A stretch of DNA of 64,000 nt from Sphingopyxis sp. H053 (GCF_001468225.1 NZ_LNRU01000003.1:186001-250000); one strand, 5' to 3'; shown: positions 16,697-25,564, counted from the first letter of the stretch. Numbers and translations are program-made. The notes: a model not told the origin generated them from the sequence alone.

Positions 16697-17635
16697 TCAC
16701 GGCTCAAGGATGATTGCATCGCTGATATGGGTCTGCGCAGCCGCCACCTCGGCGGCCGCCGCTTCTGCTAGCCAATCGCGAAAGTGCGCGATCTTTTGGC
16801 GCTGCAGCCGCGCGACGGGATAGACGAACCAGAAGGCGCGGCCGTCGCCCGCGACGAGCTCGTGCGCGGGGACGAGGCGGCCGGCGGCGATTTCGTCGCG
16901 AAACAGGATCGGCGAGCCGATCGCGATCCCGTGCCCCGCGATCGCGGCGGCGATATCCATATGCTCGGCGGCGAGGCTGGTGCCGAAGCGGTCGGGTGGC
17001 GGCCCCGGGGCGACACCGAGCGCGCGATACCACAGTCCCCACCAGTCGGGCCGGCCGAGCAGCGCGACATCGAGCGCTTTGCCCGGATTCTCCAGCCCGG
17101 CGGCCGCGACCTTCAGTGCGGGCGCGCAAAGCGGCGTGAACAGGACGGGGAACAGCCGGACGCTGCGCAGGCCGCGCCAGTCGCCGAGCCCGTGGCGGAT
17201 CGCGGCGTCGAAACGGCCATCGCCGAGCGCCTGCGGCTCGGCTGACAATTCGAGTTCGATCGCGATGTCGGGATGGCGCGCGCGGAACAGCCCAAGCCGC
17301 GGGGTCAGCCAGCTCGTCCCGAAAGTCGGGAGCGTCGTCAGCGAGAGCCGCGCCTCGTCCCGGTCCTGCGCCTTTACGAAGCTCGCATGCAGCGCCGCGA
17401 AGGCGGCCGTCGCCTCGCGCGCGATCGCGGCGCCGGCGGCGGTCAGCACGACCTTGTGCGGATGGCGGACGAACAGGTGCAGCCCGGTCTGCTGTTCGAG
17501 CTGGCGGACATGGTAACTGACCGACGCGGCGGTGGTGCCGAGTTCGTGCGCGGCGCGGGCGAAACTCTCCAGCCGCGCCGCCGCTTCAAAAGCGCGGATC
17601 GAGGGCAAGGGCGGAAGCTTGTCGGCGCGGACCAT
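16697..17635 (-). CDS. LysR-family regulator (GcvA-like)
   Basis: A 312-residue transcription factor. The N-terminal winged helix runs LPSIRAFEAAARLESFARAA.. with recognition helix AASVSYHVRQLE. The PBP2-type effector domain follows (PTFGTSWLTPRLGLFRARHP; DAAIRHGLGDW). PLPSIRAFEAAAR is the GcvA-subgroup start. It is transcribed divergently from the secreted tandem-domain gene with an 88-nt spacer, so that operon (17.7-20.2 kb) is its likely target, by the usual LysR layout. The effector is unknown. Confidence 0.92.
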   Translation of the reverse strand: MVRADKLPPLPSIRAFEAAARLESFARAAHELGTTAASVSYHVRQLEQQTGLHLFVRHPHKVVLTAAGAAIAREATAAFAALHASFVKAQDRDEARLSLTTLPTFGTSWLTPRLGLFRARHPDIAIELELSAEPQALGDGRFDAAIRHGLGDWRGLRSVRLFPVLFTPLCAPALKVAAAGLENPGKALDVALLGRPDWWGLWYRALGVAPGPPPDRFGTSLAAEHMDIAAAIAGHGIAIGSPILFRDEIAAGRLVPAHELVAGDGRAFWFVYPVARLQRQKIAHFRDWLAEAAAAEVAAAQTHISDAIILEP

Positions 17636-17723
17636 AAATATGACTTAGCCTCTACAGCCATTCTTCGCATCCTCAAAGCGTCGCGCGCGGGGCAGACCAA
17701 GCCACCCATTCGCTGGAGGCCCG

Positions 17724-18797
17724 ATGACCCATCTTCCCACTTCGCTCGACCGCCGCCGCCTGATCGAAACGATGATCCTCGCCGGTGGCGCGGCGGCCTT
17801 CGGTGTGCCAGCACGGGGCCACGACGCGCATCACCGCGACTGGCAATGGCTGGTCGGCAATTGGGACGTCTGGCACCGGCGATTGAAGGAACGGCTCGCG
17901 GGCAGCGACGACTGGGCCGAGTTCGGCGGCAAGAGCGCGTGCTGGCTGACGCTGGGCGGGCTCGGGACGATCGACGACAATATCCTCGACCTCCCCGGCG
18001 GCGAATATCGCGGCTTCGGAATCCGGGCTTTCGACCCCAAGGCGCAGCAATGGGCGATCTGGTGGGTCGACGGGCGAAACCCAACGCATATCGAGCCGCC
18101 GGTGATCGGACGTTTGGACGGCGACGAGGGCGTCTTTACCGGACGCGACACATATAAGGGTCAGGATATCGCGGTCCGGTTTCGCTGGCACGAGATCGAC
18201 GGCGCCCGCCCGCACTGGGACCAGGGATTTTCGACCGACGGCGGCAAAACGTGGGAGATCAACTGGCGCAACTATTTTACCCGCACCGGCGCAACGCCAA
18301 AGCCATTGCCGCTGCTCGCGGAAAAGGCGCCAAATGCGGACGACTTCGCTTTTCTCGTCGGCGCATGGAAAGTCAGGCACCGCAAGCTGAAGACGCGGCT
18401 CGCCGGAAGCCGCGACTGGATCGATTTCGACGGGACGCTGGTGAACTGGCCCGTGCTCGGCGGGCGCGGCAATGTCGGCGACAATGTGATGAACTTTCCC
18501 GGCGCGCCGTTCCGCGGGGTCGGCATCCGCGCGCTCGATCCGGCGACGGGCGAATGGCTGAGCTGGTGGCTCGACGGGCGCAGTCCGACGAGCATCGCGC
18601 CGCCGGTGCGCGGCGGCTTCGCGGGCGGGGTCGGCACCTTCATCGGCGACGACAGTTTCGAGGGGCGGCCGATCAAGACGCGCGTTTTATGGTCGCGCAT
18701 CACCGCGACCTCGGCGCGCTGGGAGCAGGCATCGTCGGCCGACGGCGGCCAGAGCTGGGAGACCAACTGGATCAGCGATTTCGATCGGACCGCGTAA
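17724..18797 (+). CDS. exported protein with a tandem-duplicated lipocalin-like domain
   Basis: A 357-residue protein with a Tat-like start (LDRRRLIETMILAGGAAAFG). Two copies of one ~160-residue domain follow. Copy 1 runs from DWQWLVGNWDVWHRRLK to about residue 190 and copy 2 from DFAFLVGAWKVRHRKLK to the end. Matched segments include RLAGSDDW/RLAGSRDW, GFGIRAFDP/GVGIRALDP, WWVDGRNPTHIEPP/WWLDGRSPTSIAPP and FSTDGGKTWE/SSADGGQSWE. The pattern resembles DUF1579-type small-molecule-binding beta barrels; no enzymatic motif is visible. It is the first gene of a three-gene run facing a LysR gene. Confidence 0.8.
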   Translation: MTHLPTSLDRRRLIETMILAGGAAAFGVPARGHDAHHRDWQWLVGNWDVWHRRLKERLAGSDDWAEFGGKSACWLTLGGLGTIDDNILDLPGGEYRGFGIRAFDPKAQQWAIWWVDGRNPTHIEPPVIGRLDGDEGVFTGRDTYKGQDIAVRFRWHEIDGARPHWDQGFSTDGGKTWEINWRNYFTRTGATPKPLPLLAEKAPNADDFAFLVGAWKVRHRKLKTRLAGSRDWIDFDGTLVNWPVLGGRGNVGDNVMNFPGAPFRGVGIRALDPATGEWLSWWLDGRSPTSIAPPVRGGFAGGVGTFIGDDSFEGRPIKTRVLWSRITATSARWEQASSADGGQSWETNWISDFDRTA

Positions 18798-18798
18798 A

Positions 18799-19686
18799 AT
18801 GACGGCGTTTGCCCTCGCCTTTTCGCTGCTCGCCGCGAGCCCCGCGGTCGAAATCGTCGGCGAGGCCGAGCTGTTCGCGCCGGGGATCGCCTCGACCGGT
18901 CATTCGGAAATTCGCCTGACGATCAGCCCCGATGGCCGAACCGCCTTGTGGTTCAGCCGCGACCGGCCGGGCGGGCCCGGCGGCTACGACATCTGGATCG
19001 CACGCCGCGAGGGAAACGAGTGGGCGCCCGCGACGCCGGTTTCGTTCAATTCGCCGGGGCGCGATTTCGACCCCGCTTTCTCGCGCGACGGACGCTTCGT
19101 CTATTTCTGTTCGGACCGGCCCGGCGGGATGGGCAAGGATGACCTCTACCGCGTTGCCGTGACCGCGACGGGGTTCGGCACGCCCGAAAATCTGGGGCCG
19201 CAGGTCAATAGCGCGGCGAACGAATATGCGCCGATGCTGTCGCCCGACGGCCGGCGGCTGCTGTTTTCGAGCGACCGGCCGGGCGGCGCCGGACGCCACG
19301 ACCTTTACACCGCAAGGTCGAAAGGGCGCGATTTTGCTGCCGCCGTGCCGCTGCCCGGCGCGATCAACACCCCCGCCGACGAATTCGACGCGAGCTTTCT
19401 GGCCGACAGCCGGACCTTGGTCTTCGCGCGCGCGCCGAGCATGAAGGACGATCGCATCGACCTGTTCGCCGCGACATCGCAGAGTGGCCGCTACGGTGCG
19501 GGAATGATATTGCCCCTCGCGGTGAACGATCCGGTCAGGGATAGTTACGGCCCGATGCTCGACTGGTCGGCGCCGGATCGGCTGACCTTTTCGAGCCAGC
19601 GCGGAGGAGCGCAATCGATGGAATTGTACCGCATCACCTATCATATTGTATCAACGAAGATTTCGGGAGGGCAGCATGGCCGATAA
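18799..19686 (+). CDS. secreted PD40/TolB-type beta-propeller protein
   Basis: A 295-residue exported protein built from repeated WD40-like PD40 blades: RLTISPDGRTALWFSRDRPG, DPAFSRDGRFVYFCSDRPGG, APMLSPDGRRLLFSSDRPGG and DASFLADSRTLVFAR. Such propellers bind ligands or partner proteins and have no catalysis of their own. Its ATG lies one base after the upstream TAA, and its own end overlaps the next gene by 11 nt, so the three genes are translationally coupled. That suggests work with the tandem lipocalin-like protein in the periplasm. Confidence 0.82.
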   Translation: MTAFALAFSLLAASPAVEIVGEAELFAPGIASTGHSEIRLTISPDGRTALWFSRDRPGGPGGYDIWIARREGNEWAPATPVSFNSPGRDFDPAFSRDGRFVYFCSDRPGGMGKDDLYRVAVTATGFGTPENLGPQVNSAANEYAPMLSPDGRRLLFSSDRPGGAGRHDLYTARSKGRDFAAAVPLPGAINTPADEFDASFLADSRTLVFARAPSMKDDRIDLFAATSQSGRYGAGMILPLAVNDPVRDSYGPMLDWSAPDRLTFSSQRGGAQSMELYRITYHIVSTKISGGQHGR

Positions 19687-20167
19687 TCTTTTGACCGGCC
19701 TCAGCTTCGCCGCCGCGGGCGGCGCTGCGCTGGTCGGCGGGGTCTTCTTCGGCTTTTCCAGCTTCATCATGGCCGGGCTTGGACGGCTCGCGCCCGAGCA
19801 GGGCGCGAGTGCGATGAATTCGATCAACGTCACGGTGATCAATCCGGGCTTCATGACCGCATTGTTCGGCACCGGGCTGCTGTGCCTGATCGCGGCGGCG
19901 ATGGCGCTGGGATCGCTCGGTTCGCTCGACGGCAAGCTGATCCTCGCCGCGGCGCTGCTGTATGTCATCGGCTGCGACGGGGTCACGATGGCGCTGAACG
20001 TCCCGCTCAACAATGCGCTCGCCAGGGCGCCGGTGGGCACGCCCGAGGGCGCGGCGCTGTGGACGCGCTATCTCAAGGACTGGACCTTCTGGAACTCGGT
20101 GCGCACCGCGGCGAGCTTTGCCGCCGCGATCCTGTTCGTCGCCGCGGGGGTATGCCGCGCCGCCTGA
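19676..20167 (+). CDS. DUF1772 (anthrone-oxygenase-like) membrane protein
   Basis: A 163-residue inner-membrane protein with four hydrophobic segments (about 5-30, 55-80, 85-105 and 140-160). It carries the family's NxxVNxPxN-type motif as MALNVPLNNALA and a WTRYLKDWTFWNSVRT stretch. DUF1772 includes fungal anthrone oxygenases; bacterial roles are unclear. The ATG at 19676 with GGGAGG upstream overlaps the 3' end of the propeller gene. It is the last gene of this unit and converges on the sigma factor gene 3 nt away. Confidence 0.8.
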   Translation: MADNLLTGLSFAAAGGAALVGGVFFGFSSFIMAGLGRLAPEQGASAMNSINVTVINPGFMTALFGTGLLCLIAAAMALGSLGSLDGKLILAAALLYVIGCDGVTMALNVPLNNALARAPVGTPEGAALWTRYLKDWTFWNSVRTAASFAAAILFVAAGVCRAA

Positions 20168-20170
20168 GCG

Positions 20171-21049
20171 TCAGTGCATGTGTTTGAGCTTGTCGGGGTT
20201 GCGCATGACATAGATGGCGGTGACCTTGCCGTCGGCAATCTCGAGCGCGGTGGTCTGGAGCTCGCCGTCGGCCTCGCGCGTGACGAAACCCGGCAGGCCG
20301 TTGATCATGCCGGCGTGGACGAGCGTCGAGCCATATTTGCCGAACAGCACCGCAAGGCTGCGGTGCAGTTTCAGCACGATGTCGTATCCGATTACCGGTC
20401 CCATCGCGGCGGGGCGCTTGCCGCCGCCATCGGCCCACATGCCGACATCGGCGGCGAGCAGCGCGCCGAGCGCGCCCATATCGCCGCTGCGCGAGGCCGC
20501 GAAAAAGGCGTTGGCGATCTGCAGCCCCTGCTCTTTCTCGAGCTTGTAGCGCGGGCGCGCGTCGCGGACGTGGGTGCGCGCGCGCGCCGCGAGCTGGCGC
20601 GTCGCGGCGGGATCGCGGTCGATCGTCTTCGCGACCTCGTCATACTCGACGCCGAAGACGTCGTGGAGCAGGAAGGCGGCGCGCTCCAAGGGGGAGAGCC
20701 GTTCGAGCGCGAGCATCAGCGGCAGCGTGACGTCGTCCGCTTCCTCCTCCTCGACCAGCGGGTCGGGGAGCCAGGGGCCGACATAGGTCTCGCGCTGGTT
20801 TCGCGCCGACTTGATCTGGTCGAGGCAGAGCCGCGTCACGGTGCGGCGGAGGAACGCCGCGGGCTCGCGCACCGCATCGCGGTCGGCGGCGAGCCAGCGG
20901 ATGAAGGCATCCTGCACCACATCCTCGGCGTCGGCGACCGAGCCGAGCATGCGGTACGCGACGCGCGTGAGCAGCGGACGCAGCGGGTCGAAACTCGCCG
21001 CCGCGTCCGCCGCCGCACCGGTGTCGCCGCGGATGCCTTCGGGGGTCAT
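20171..21049 (-). CDS. ECF41-type RNA polymerase sigma factor (SigJ-like, with SnoaL domain)
   Basis: A 292-residue extracytoplasmic-function sigma factor. Sigma2 covers RVAYRMLGSVADAEDVVQDAFIRW and sigma4 covers LSPLERAAFLLHDVFGVEYDEVA. A C-terminal SnoaL-like domain of ~110 residues follows (IANAFFAASRSGDMGALGALL.. to the end). This fused extension replaces an anti-sigma factor in group ECF41. The ATG shares bases with the stop of the upstream AhpD-like gene (TGATG), so translation is coupled. In ECF41 systems the sigma factor controls only its adjacent partner gene, and a fitting promoter is present upstream. Confidence 0.93.
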   Translation of the reverse strand: MTPEGIRGDTGAAADAAASFDPLRPLLTRVAYRMLGSVADAEDVVQDAFIRWLAADRDAVREPAAFLRRTVTRLCLDQIKSARNQRETYVGPWLPDPLVEEEEADDVTLPLMLALERLSPLERAAFLLHDVFGVEYDEVAKTIDRDPAATRQLAARARTHVRDARPRYKLEKEQGLQIANAFFAASRSGDMGALGALLAADVGMWADGGGKRPAAMGPVIGYDIVLKLHRSLAVLFGKYGSTLVHAGMINGLPGFVTREADGELQTTALEIADGKVTAIYVMRNPDKLKHMH

Positions 21050-21507
21050 CAGGCGGCCTTCGCGGGCGCGCCGCCTTCGTACCAGAGGTCGAAGCCGACC
21101 GCGATGCGGTTCCAGCCATTGATGACGTTGATCATCACGGTCAGGTTCATCTGTTCCTCCGCCGTGAAATGCTCGTCGAGCGCCGCGTGCGCTTCCTTTT
21201 GCGTGTGTGCTTGCGAAAGACGGGTCAAGGCGTCGGTCCACGCGAGTGCGGCGCGCTCGCGCGGCGTATAAACCGGGGCGTCGGCCCACGCCGCGAGCAG
21301 ATAGATGCGCTGCTCGGTCTCGCCCTTCGCGCGCGCGTCGGCGGTGTGCATGTTGATGCAGTTGGCGCAGCCGTTGAGGATCGACGAGCGGATCTTCACC
21401 AGCTCGATCAGGCTCGTCTCAAGGCTTTTTTCGGCCGCGAGGCTGACCGCCATCCACTGCTTCATGAGCTGCGGCGAGGCGGCGAAGGGGTCGGTTACCT
21501 TGGTCAT
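21049..21507 (-). CDS. carboxymuconolactone decarboxylase / AhpD-like protein, ECF41 partner
   Basis: A 152-residue cytoplasmic protein of the AhpD-like family. The redox motif is in LNGCANCINMHT (CxxC plus the downstream His), preceded by the LIELVKIRSSI helix and followed by TPRERAALAWTDALTRL. It is one of the standard partners of ECF41 sigma factors (carboxymuconolactone decarboxylases, oxidoreductases or epimerases). AAGGAGA precedes the ATG. True decarboxylase activity is unlikely; thiol-dependent peroxide or small-molecule redox work is more probable. Confidence 0.92.
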   Translation of the reverse strand: MTKVTDPFAASPQLMKQWMAVSLAAEKSLETSLIELVKIRSSILNGCANCINMHTADARAKGETEQRIYLLAAWADAPVYTPRERAALAWTDALTRLSQAHTQKEAHAALDEHFTAEEQMNLTVMINVINGWNRIAVGFDLWYEGGAPAKAA

Positions 21508-21539
21508 GTCATGTCTCCTTTAAGGGGTTGTACCGACAT

Positions 21540-21566
21540 GACGAGACAGGATCGGCGCGTGTGACA
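21540..21566 (-). promoter_or_regulatory. ECF41-type promoter of the AhpD-like/sigma operon
   Basis: On the minus strand TGTCACA (21566-21560) is followed after 16 nt by CGTC (21543-21540). These are the -35 and -10 elements described for ECF41 targets, and they lie 33 nt before the start codon of the partner gene. This indicates that the operon activates itself. Confidence 0.8.
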
Positions 21567-21645
21567 TGATATGCGAAAAAAATTCGCACCGGACGGAAAA
21601 TCGGTTAGCCTGCCCGCCTCGACAATCGGAATGAGGGGGAAAATC

Positions 21646-22023
21646 ATGAAGTTTCTCGATGGTTTCGGCGAACAGGCCTATGCATTGCTGCGCATCGTCG
21701 CGGGCCTGTTGTTCATGGCGCATGGCGTGCAGAAATTTTTCAATTTCCCGGTCAAGTTCCCGATGGAACTCACCCCGATGCTGCAAGCCGCTGGGGCGAT
21801 CGAGCTGATCGCGGGCGGCCTGATCGTCATCGGCCTGTTCACCCGCCCCGCGGCCTTCATCGCGAGCGGCATGGCGGCTGTCGGCTATTGGACCGCACAC
21901 GCAACGCAAGGGCTTTATCCGATCGTCAATGGCGGCGAGACGATCATCCTCTACTGCTTCATCTTCCTGTTCATCGCGACGCGCGGCGCGGGCATCTGGA
22001 GCGTCGACGGCGCGAGGAAATAG
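21646..22023 (+). CDS. DoxX family membrane protein
   Basis: A 125-residue inner-membrane protein with four transmembrane helices and the DoxX start (ALLRIVAGLLFMAHGVQKFFNFP). Conserved parts are GAIELIAGGLIVIGLFTRPAA and MAAVGYWTAHATQGLYPIVNGGE. DoxX proteins are associated with quinone-linked redox or stress functions, but most bacterial members are uncharacterised. The ATG at 21646 has GAGGGG upstream. It is divergent from the ECF41 operon; the intergenic part holds the ECF41 promoter on the other strand. Confidence 0.85.
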   Translation: MKFLDGFGEQAYALLRIVAGLLFMAHGVQKFFNFPVKFPMELTPMLQAAGAIELIAGGLIVIGLFTRPAAFIASGMAAVGYWTAHATQGLYPIVNGGETIILYCFIFLFIATRGAGIWSVDGARK

Positions 22024-22069
22024 AGGTTCCATCATTATCTCGCGGCCACTAGTTGCAGATCCTATTTAT

Positions 22070-22131
22070 CGTCACCCCGGATCAAGTCCGGGGTGACGAA
22101 GGAAAATGAAGCAACGTCCGCTTCCCACCCC
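22070..22131. repeat. palindromic intergenic repeat, copy A
   Basis: A perfect inverted repeat with 12-bp arms (CGTCACCCCGGA / TCCGGGGTGACG) and a 5-nt loop, followed by a tail containing AACGTCCGCTTCCCACCCC. The same unit, larger, recurs at 25695-25819 in the same orientation. It resembles the REP-like GGACTTGATCC palindromes common in alphaproteobacterial intergenic DNA. Confidence 0.85.
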
Positions 22132-22162
22132 TTTGCTGTCTCACCGCCCACACAACAAAATA

Positions 22163-22188
22163 GGGGGCGGCCCTTTCGGACCGCCCCC
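22163..22188 (-). terminator. terminator of the DUF6607/haem receptor operon
   Basis: A strong hairpin (GGGGGCGG with CCGCCCCC, extended past one mismatch) lies 28 nt beyond the DUF6607 stop. On the minus strand it is followed by a T-rich stretch (TATTTTGTTG). Confidence 0.75.
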
Positions 22189-22216
22189 AGTTTCGGGCTT
22201 CACATGGTGAAGGTCG

Positions 22217-23194
22217 TCAAAGCTTGCGTGTGTTCGTTTCGATCAGCTTCTTCGCCTCGGTAATCGCCTTGGCGGTGGTCAGCTTCTTTTCCTGGATGTC
22301 GTCGGCCATTTCGAGCAGGCGGCCGCTGATCACGGTGCCGGTATCGGCCTTTTCCTCGATCGAGATGCCGCCCTTGGTCGCCGCAACGCGGTCCCACTCG
22401 GCGCGCACGGCGGCCCAATAATCCTTGGTCGCGGCCCAATAGTCGTCGGCCGCCTTCACGTCATATTGGTCATATTTGATATAGGTGTTGAGGACATATT
22501 CCTGAACGATCGGCACCAGCTTGCCGTCCTTCGTCCCCATCTTGGTATTGTCCTGCCAGTGGACCCAGCCATCGGGCGAGGGCTGGTGGCGGTTGATCGA
22601 GAGGTAGCGGTCATAGACCGGATTGCGCACCGCATCGCGGCGCGCGAGCGGGCGCCAGGTCCAGTTCGAGCGCCAGCGGCGGACACCGCCCTGCGTCTCG
22701 AACTGGCCCCAGCCGCCGTAACGCGGGCTGTCGTCGACCTGATACACCGTCTGCGACCAGCGGCCGGTGCGCATCTTTTCAGGCACATCTTCCCACGTCC
22801 ACGCGTTGCGGTCCGAATAGACGAGCACCTTCGCGGGCTCATATTCCCAGTCCTGCCGCCAATGCTTGATGATCATGCTCTTGTCGTCGTCGCCCGTGAT
22901 GACGAGCATATGCTGCAGGCTGATCTTGCGGCCCGTGTCCTCGATCACGCGGACGACCTCGTTGCCGCCCGAGCGCTTGGGTTCGAGAACCTCGTACGCC
23001 GGATCCCAGCGCGTCGATTCCTGCATGTTGAAGCTGACGCGGTAATTGCCCGCCATCGCGAGGATGTCGGCGCGGTCCTGTTCGAAATTGGCGGCGGCGG
23101 CCTCGGCGGCGATCGGCGGGTGCGCCGAGGCGACGACCGGCAGCGCGGCGGAGAGCAGCAACAGGCTGGCGGCGATCTTGCGATAATTTTTCAT
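22217..23194 (-). CDS. DUF6607 family secreted protein
   Basis: A 325-residue exported protein with a signal peptide (about 1-24). Aromatic and charged motifs include DWEYEPAKVLVYSDRNAWTW, RWSQTVYQVDDSPRYGGWGQ and a helical C-terminus. I recall DUF6607 as an uncharacterised secreted family found beside TonB receptors for haem proteins. That matches here: the receptor gene ends 22 nt upstream on the same strand and a Fur-like box precedes the pair. A role in haem or iron handling in the periplasm is inferred; no haem-binding motif is certain. Confidence 0.8.
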   Translation of the reverse strand: MKNYRKIAASLLLLSAALPVVASAHPPIAAEAAAANFEQDRADILAMAGNYRVSFNMQESTRWDPAYEVLEPKRSGGNEVVRVIEDTGRKISLQHMLVITGDDDKSMIIKHWRQDWEYEPAKVLVYSDRNAWTWEDVPEKMRTGRWSQTVYQVDDSPRYGGWGQFETQGGVRRWRSNWTWRPLARRDAVRNPVYDRYLSINRHQPSPDGWVHWQDNTKMGTKDGKLVPIVQEYVLNTYIKYDQYDVKAADDYWAATKDYWAAVRAEWDRVAATKGGISIEEKADTGTVISGRLLEMADDIQEKKLTTAKAITEAKKLIETNTRKL

Positions 23195-23216
23195 CGGTGC
23201 AGTCCTTCTTTCTGTT

Positions 23217-25487
23217 TTAGAAGCGGAAGCTCAGCGACACGCTCGCGTTGCGGCCGGGCTGGGTATAGGCGTCGGCGCTCGCCGGGACGGTGGGCGCGGT
23301 TGCCGTTCCGCCCATCGCGAGGCCGCGCACATCGCTCCACCAGCTGTATTTCTTGTCGAGGATGTTGAAGACGCCCGCGCGCAGCGTGAGCGCATCCATC
23401 ACCCGCACGAACGCCGTCGCGTCGAGGATCGTGAAAGCATCGGGGCGGAAGCATGTGGGGGTGCAGAGCCCCGTCGTGCGCGACGCTTCCTTGCGGCCCG
23501 CGTGCGTCATAATGATCTGGCCGCCGAAGCGACCCGACGATTCCCGATAGCCGACGCCGGCGACGAGCTTGAGCGGATCGATCGACGACAGCGGCGAACG
23601 CACGCCGTCGGGGTCGATGATGTCCCCCTTCGCATAGGATAGGGCGAGCGTCGTATACAGGCCGGACGACGCTCGCCCCTCGAACCGCGCCTCGGCCCCT
23701 TTGACCCGGACGCGATCGAGATTCACGAATTGATAGAGGATGGGGTTGGCGATCGTGCCGACGCCGCCGACCTGTTCCTGGCTGATGAAGTCCTTGTACC
23801 GCGCCGAAAAACCGGTGACGTCGAGGCTGACCGTGTCATTGGAGAAGCGCACGCCGCCCTCGAAACTTTCGCTGCGCTCGGGCCCCAGGTCGGGGTTCGG
23901 GAGCGTGCGGTACGAGAAGAAGGGCGAAGTCAGATTCTCGAAGAACTGGTTCACCTGCCCCGGCTCGGGCGCCTTGAAGCCGGTCGCATAATTGGCGAAC
24001 AACCGGACATCGTCGGTAATTTTCCACACCGCGCCGAACTTCGGCGAGACGCGCGAACCGTCCTGCTTGGCGCCGCGGAAGGTCGGCAGCAGCGGGTCGT
24101 TGTCGGGCGACAGGTCGTACCAGTCGAAACGCAGCGCCGGGTAGAGCAGCAAGCGGCCGTCGGCGATCGCGATCTCGTCGCCGACGAACAGTCCCGCGCG
24201 GGTGAAGTCGGTGCTCGGGAAGGCGCGGGTGGGATAGGTTTCGCCCGCCGGCGGGACGGTGCCGCCGCGAAGGCCGCGCTGGCGCGTCTGGCTGATGTCG
24301 CCGCCAAAGACGAGACGGTGCGTGATCGCACCCGTCGCGAAATCGGCGCGCGCGTCGGCCGAGGCGCCAAAGACGCGGTTCTCGAAGGTGTTGAGGCGCG
24401 TGCGGTCGGCCGACGGGGTGCGGTCTTCCTCGGTATATTGGCGATCCTCGCCGTCCTGCCAGTAGAGCGCGACGCGCGCGAAATCGATCGCCCCCTCGCC
24501 TTCCCAGCTCCAGTCGAACGAGACGCGCTTGCGCGTCCCGGTGTCGAAGCCTTCGAGGCGGTCGACGGTCGCGCCGAGCCCGTTCGGGCCGAGGCCGCTG
24601 AGCCCGTTGGTATAAAGGCGCGTGTCGAGATATTCGCCGGTCAGGCGCAGCTTGTGGCCGTTGGCGGGGTCGTAGACGATGCGCGCGAGCGCGGCGTCCG
24701 AGCGTCCGTCCTGCGGGTTGGCGCGCGTGCGCGACGCGCCGATGCCGTTCGCCGTGCCGAGGCTGCCCTGGTTCTCCAGCTCCTTGTAATCGCGGCGCGT
24801 ATAGGCCGCCATCACCGACCAGTCGCCGCTGCGCCCCGCGAGGATCGCGGTTTCGCTGAATTCCTCGTCGGCGCTGTTATAGCCGGCGCGGAGCAGGCCG
24901 CCGATGCTCTTGCCGGGTTCGAGGAAATCGCCGGGGTCGGAGGTGATGAAGCTGACCGCGCCGGCAAGGCCGTCGCTGCCATAAAGCGCCGACGACGGGC
25001 CGCGCAGGATCTCGACCGATTTGACGAGGCCGAGGTCGACATAGTCGCCGCGCCCCGATGCCTGTGCGCCGAAGCTGAAGCCGTCGGGAACGCGGACGCC
25101 GTCGACCTGGATCAGCACGCGGTTGCCGCCGATGCCGCGGATGTTGAAGCTGTCGTTACCCGCACGACCGGTGGCGCCGAGTGCGGCGCCGAAGCGCGCG
25201 GGCTGGCGCTGGACGCTGACGCCGGGTTCGAAGCGGACGAGGTCGCGGATGTCGGTGACCATCTCGTCGGCGATCTGCTCGTCGCTCTTCACGGTGACGG
25301 TGACCGGGACGTCTTCGGCCTTCACCGCGGTGCGCGTCGCGGTGACGACGATGCGATTCTTGAGCGACACCCAATATTCGCCGTCATTGTCCTGCGCGAA
25401 GGCCGGCGAAGCGGTCGCGGCGAGCGCGAGGCCCAGCGCGCTGCCTGCGGCAAGGCGGGATATCGACGGCAAATTTCGGATGTTCAA
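23217..25487 (-). CDS. TonB-dependent haem/haemoglobin-type outer-membrane receptor
   Basis: A 756-residue receptor of the haemoglobin/transferrin/lactoferrin class. After the signal peptide (about 1-31) comes the TonB box/plug start RIVVTATRT (about 45-53). The plug motifs SFNIRGIGGNRVLIQVDGVR and EILRGPSSALYGSDGLAGAVSF follow; GS-LAGAVSF is typical of this class. The barrel ends in a terminal Phe (SLSFRF). The start is a TTG with AGGGGAAG upstream. A Fur-box-like palindrome lies ~80 nt upstream, so iron repression is likely. It is co-transcribed with DUF6607. Which haem protein is bound cannot be told. Confidence 0.9.
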   Translation of the reverse strand: MNIRNLPSISRLAAGSALGLALAATASPAFAQDNDGEYWVSLKNRIVVTATRTAVKAEDVPVTVTVKSDEQIADEMVTDIRDLVRFEPGVSVQRQPARFGAALGATGRAGNDSFNIRGIGGNRVLIQVDGVRVPDGFSFGAQASGRGDYVDLGLVKSVEILRGPSSALYGSDGLAGAVSFITSDPGDFLEPGKSIGGLLRAGYNSADEEFSETAILAGRSGDWSVMAAYTRRDYKELENQGSLGTANGIGASRTRANPQDGRSDAALARIVYDPANGHKLRLTGEYLDTRLYTNGLSGLGPNGLGATVDRLEGFDTGTRKRVSFDWSWEGEGAIDFARVALYWQDGEDRQYTEEDRTPSADRTRLNTFENRVFGASADARADFATGAITHRLVFGGDISQTRQRGLRGGTVPPAGETYPTRAFPSTDFTRAGLFVGDEIAIADGRLLLYPALRFDWYDLSPDNDPLLPTFRGAKQDGSRVSPKFGAVWKITDDVRLFANYATGFKAPEPGQVNQFFENLTSPFFSYRTLPNPDLGPERSESFEGGVRFSNDTVSLDVTGFSARYKDFISQEQVGGVGTIANPILYQFVNLDRVRVKGAEARFEGRASSGLYTTLALSYAKGDIIDPDGVRSPLSSIDPLKLVAGVGYRESSGRFGGQIIMTHAGRKEASRTTGLCTPTCFRPDAFTILDATAFVRVMDALTLRAGVFNILDKKYSWWSDVRGLAMGGTATAPTVPASADAYTQPGRNASVSLSFRF

Positions 25488-25564
25488 TTTTCTTCCCCTG
25501 ATTGATTGCGACTGACTCGCAATAGCGGCCGTCTAGGCGGGGAATTTCAGAGGGTCAATATGCT

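Noticed and set aside
22100-22200. copies of short palindromes taken for a CRISPR array or transposon ends
   Set aside because: There are only two dispersed copies, no spacers, no transposase and no target-site duplication visible.
23730-25505. 591-codon plus-strand frame opposite the haem receptor
   Set aside because: It is a shadow of the receptor, with a low-complexity Arg/Ala/Val product.
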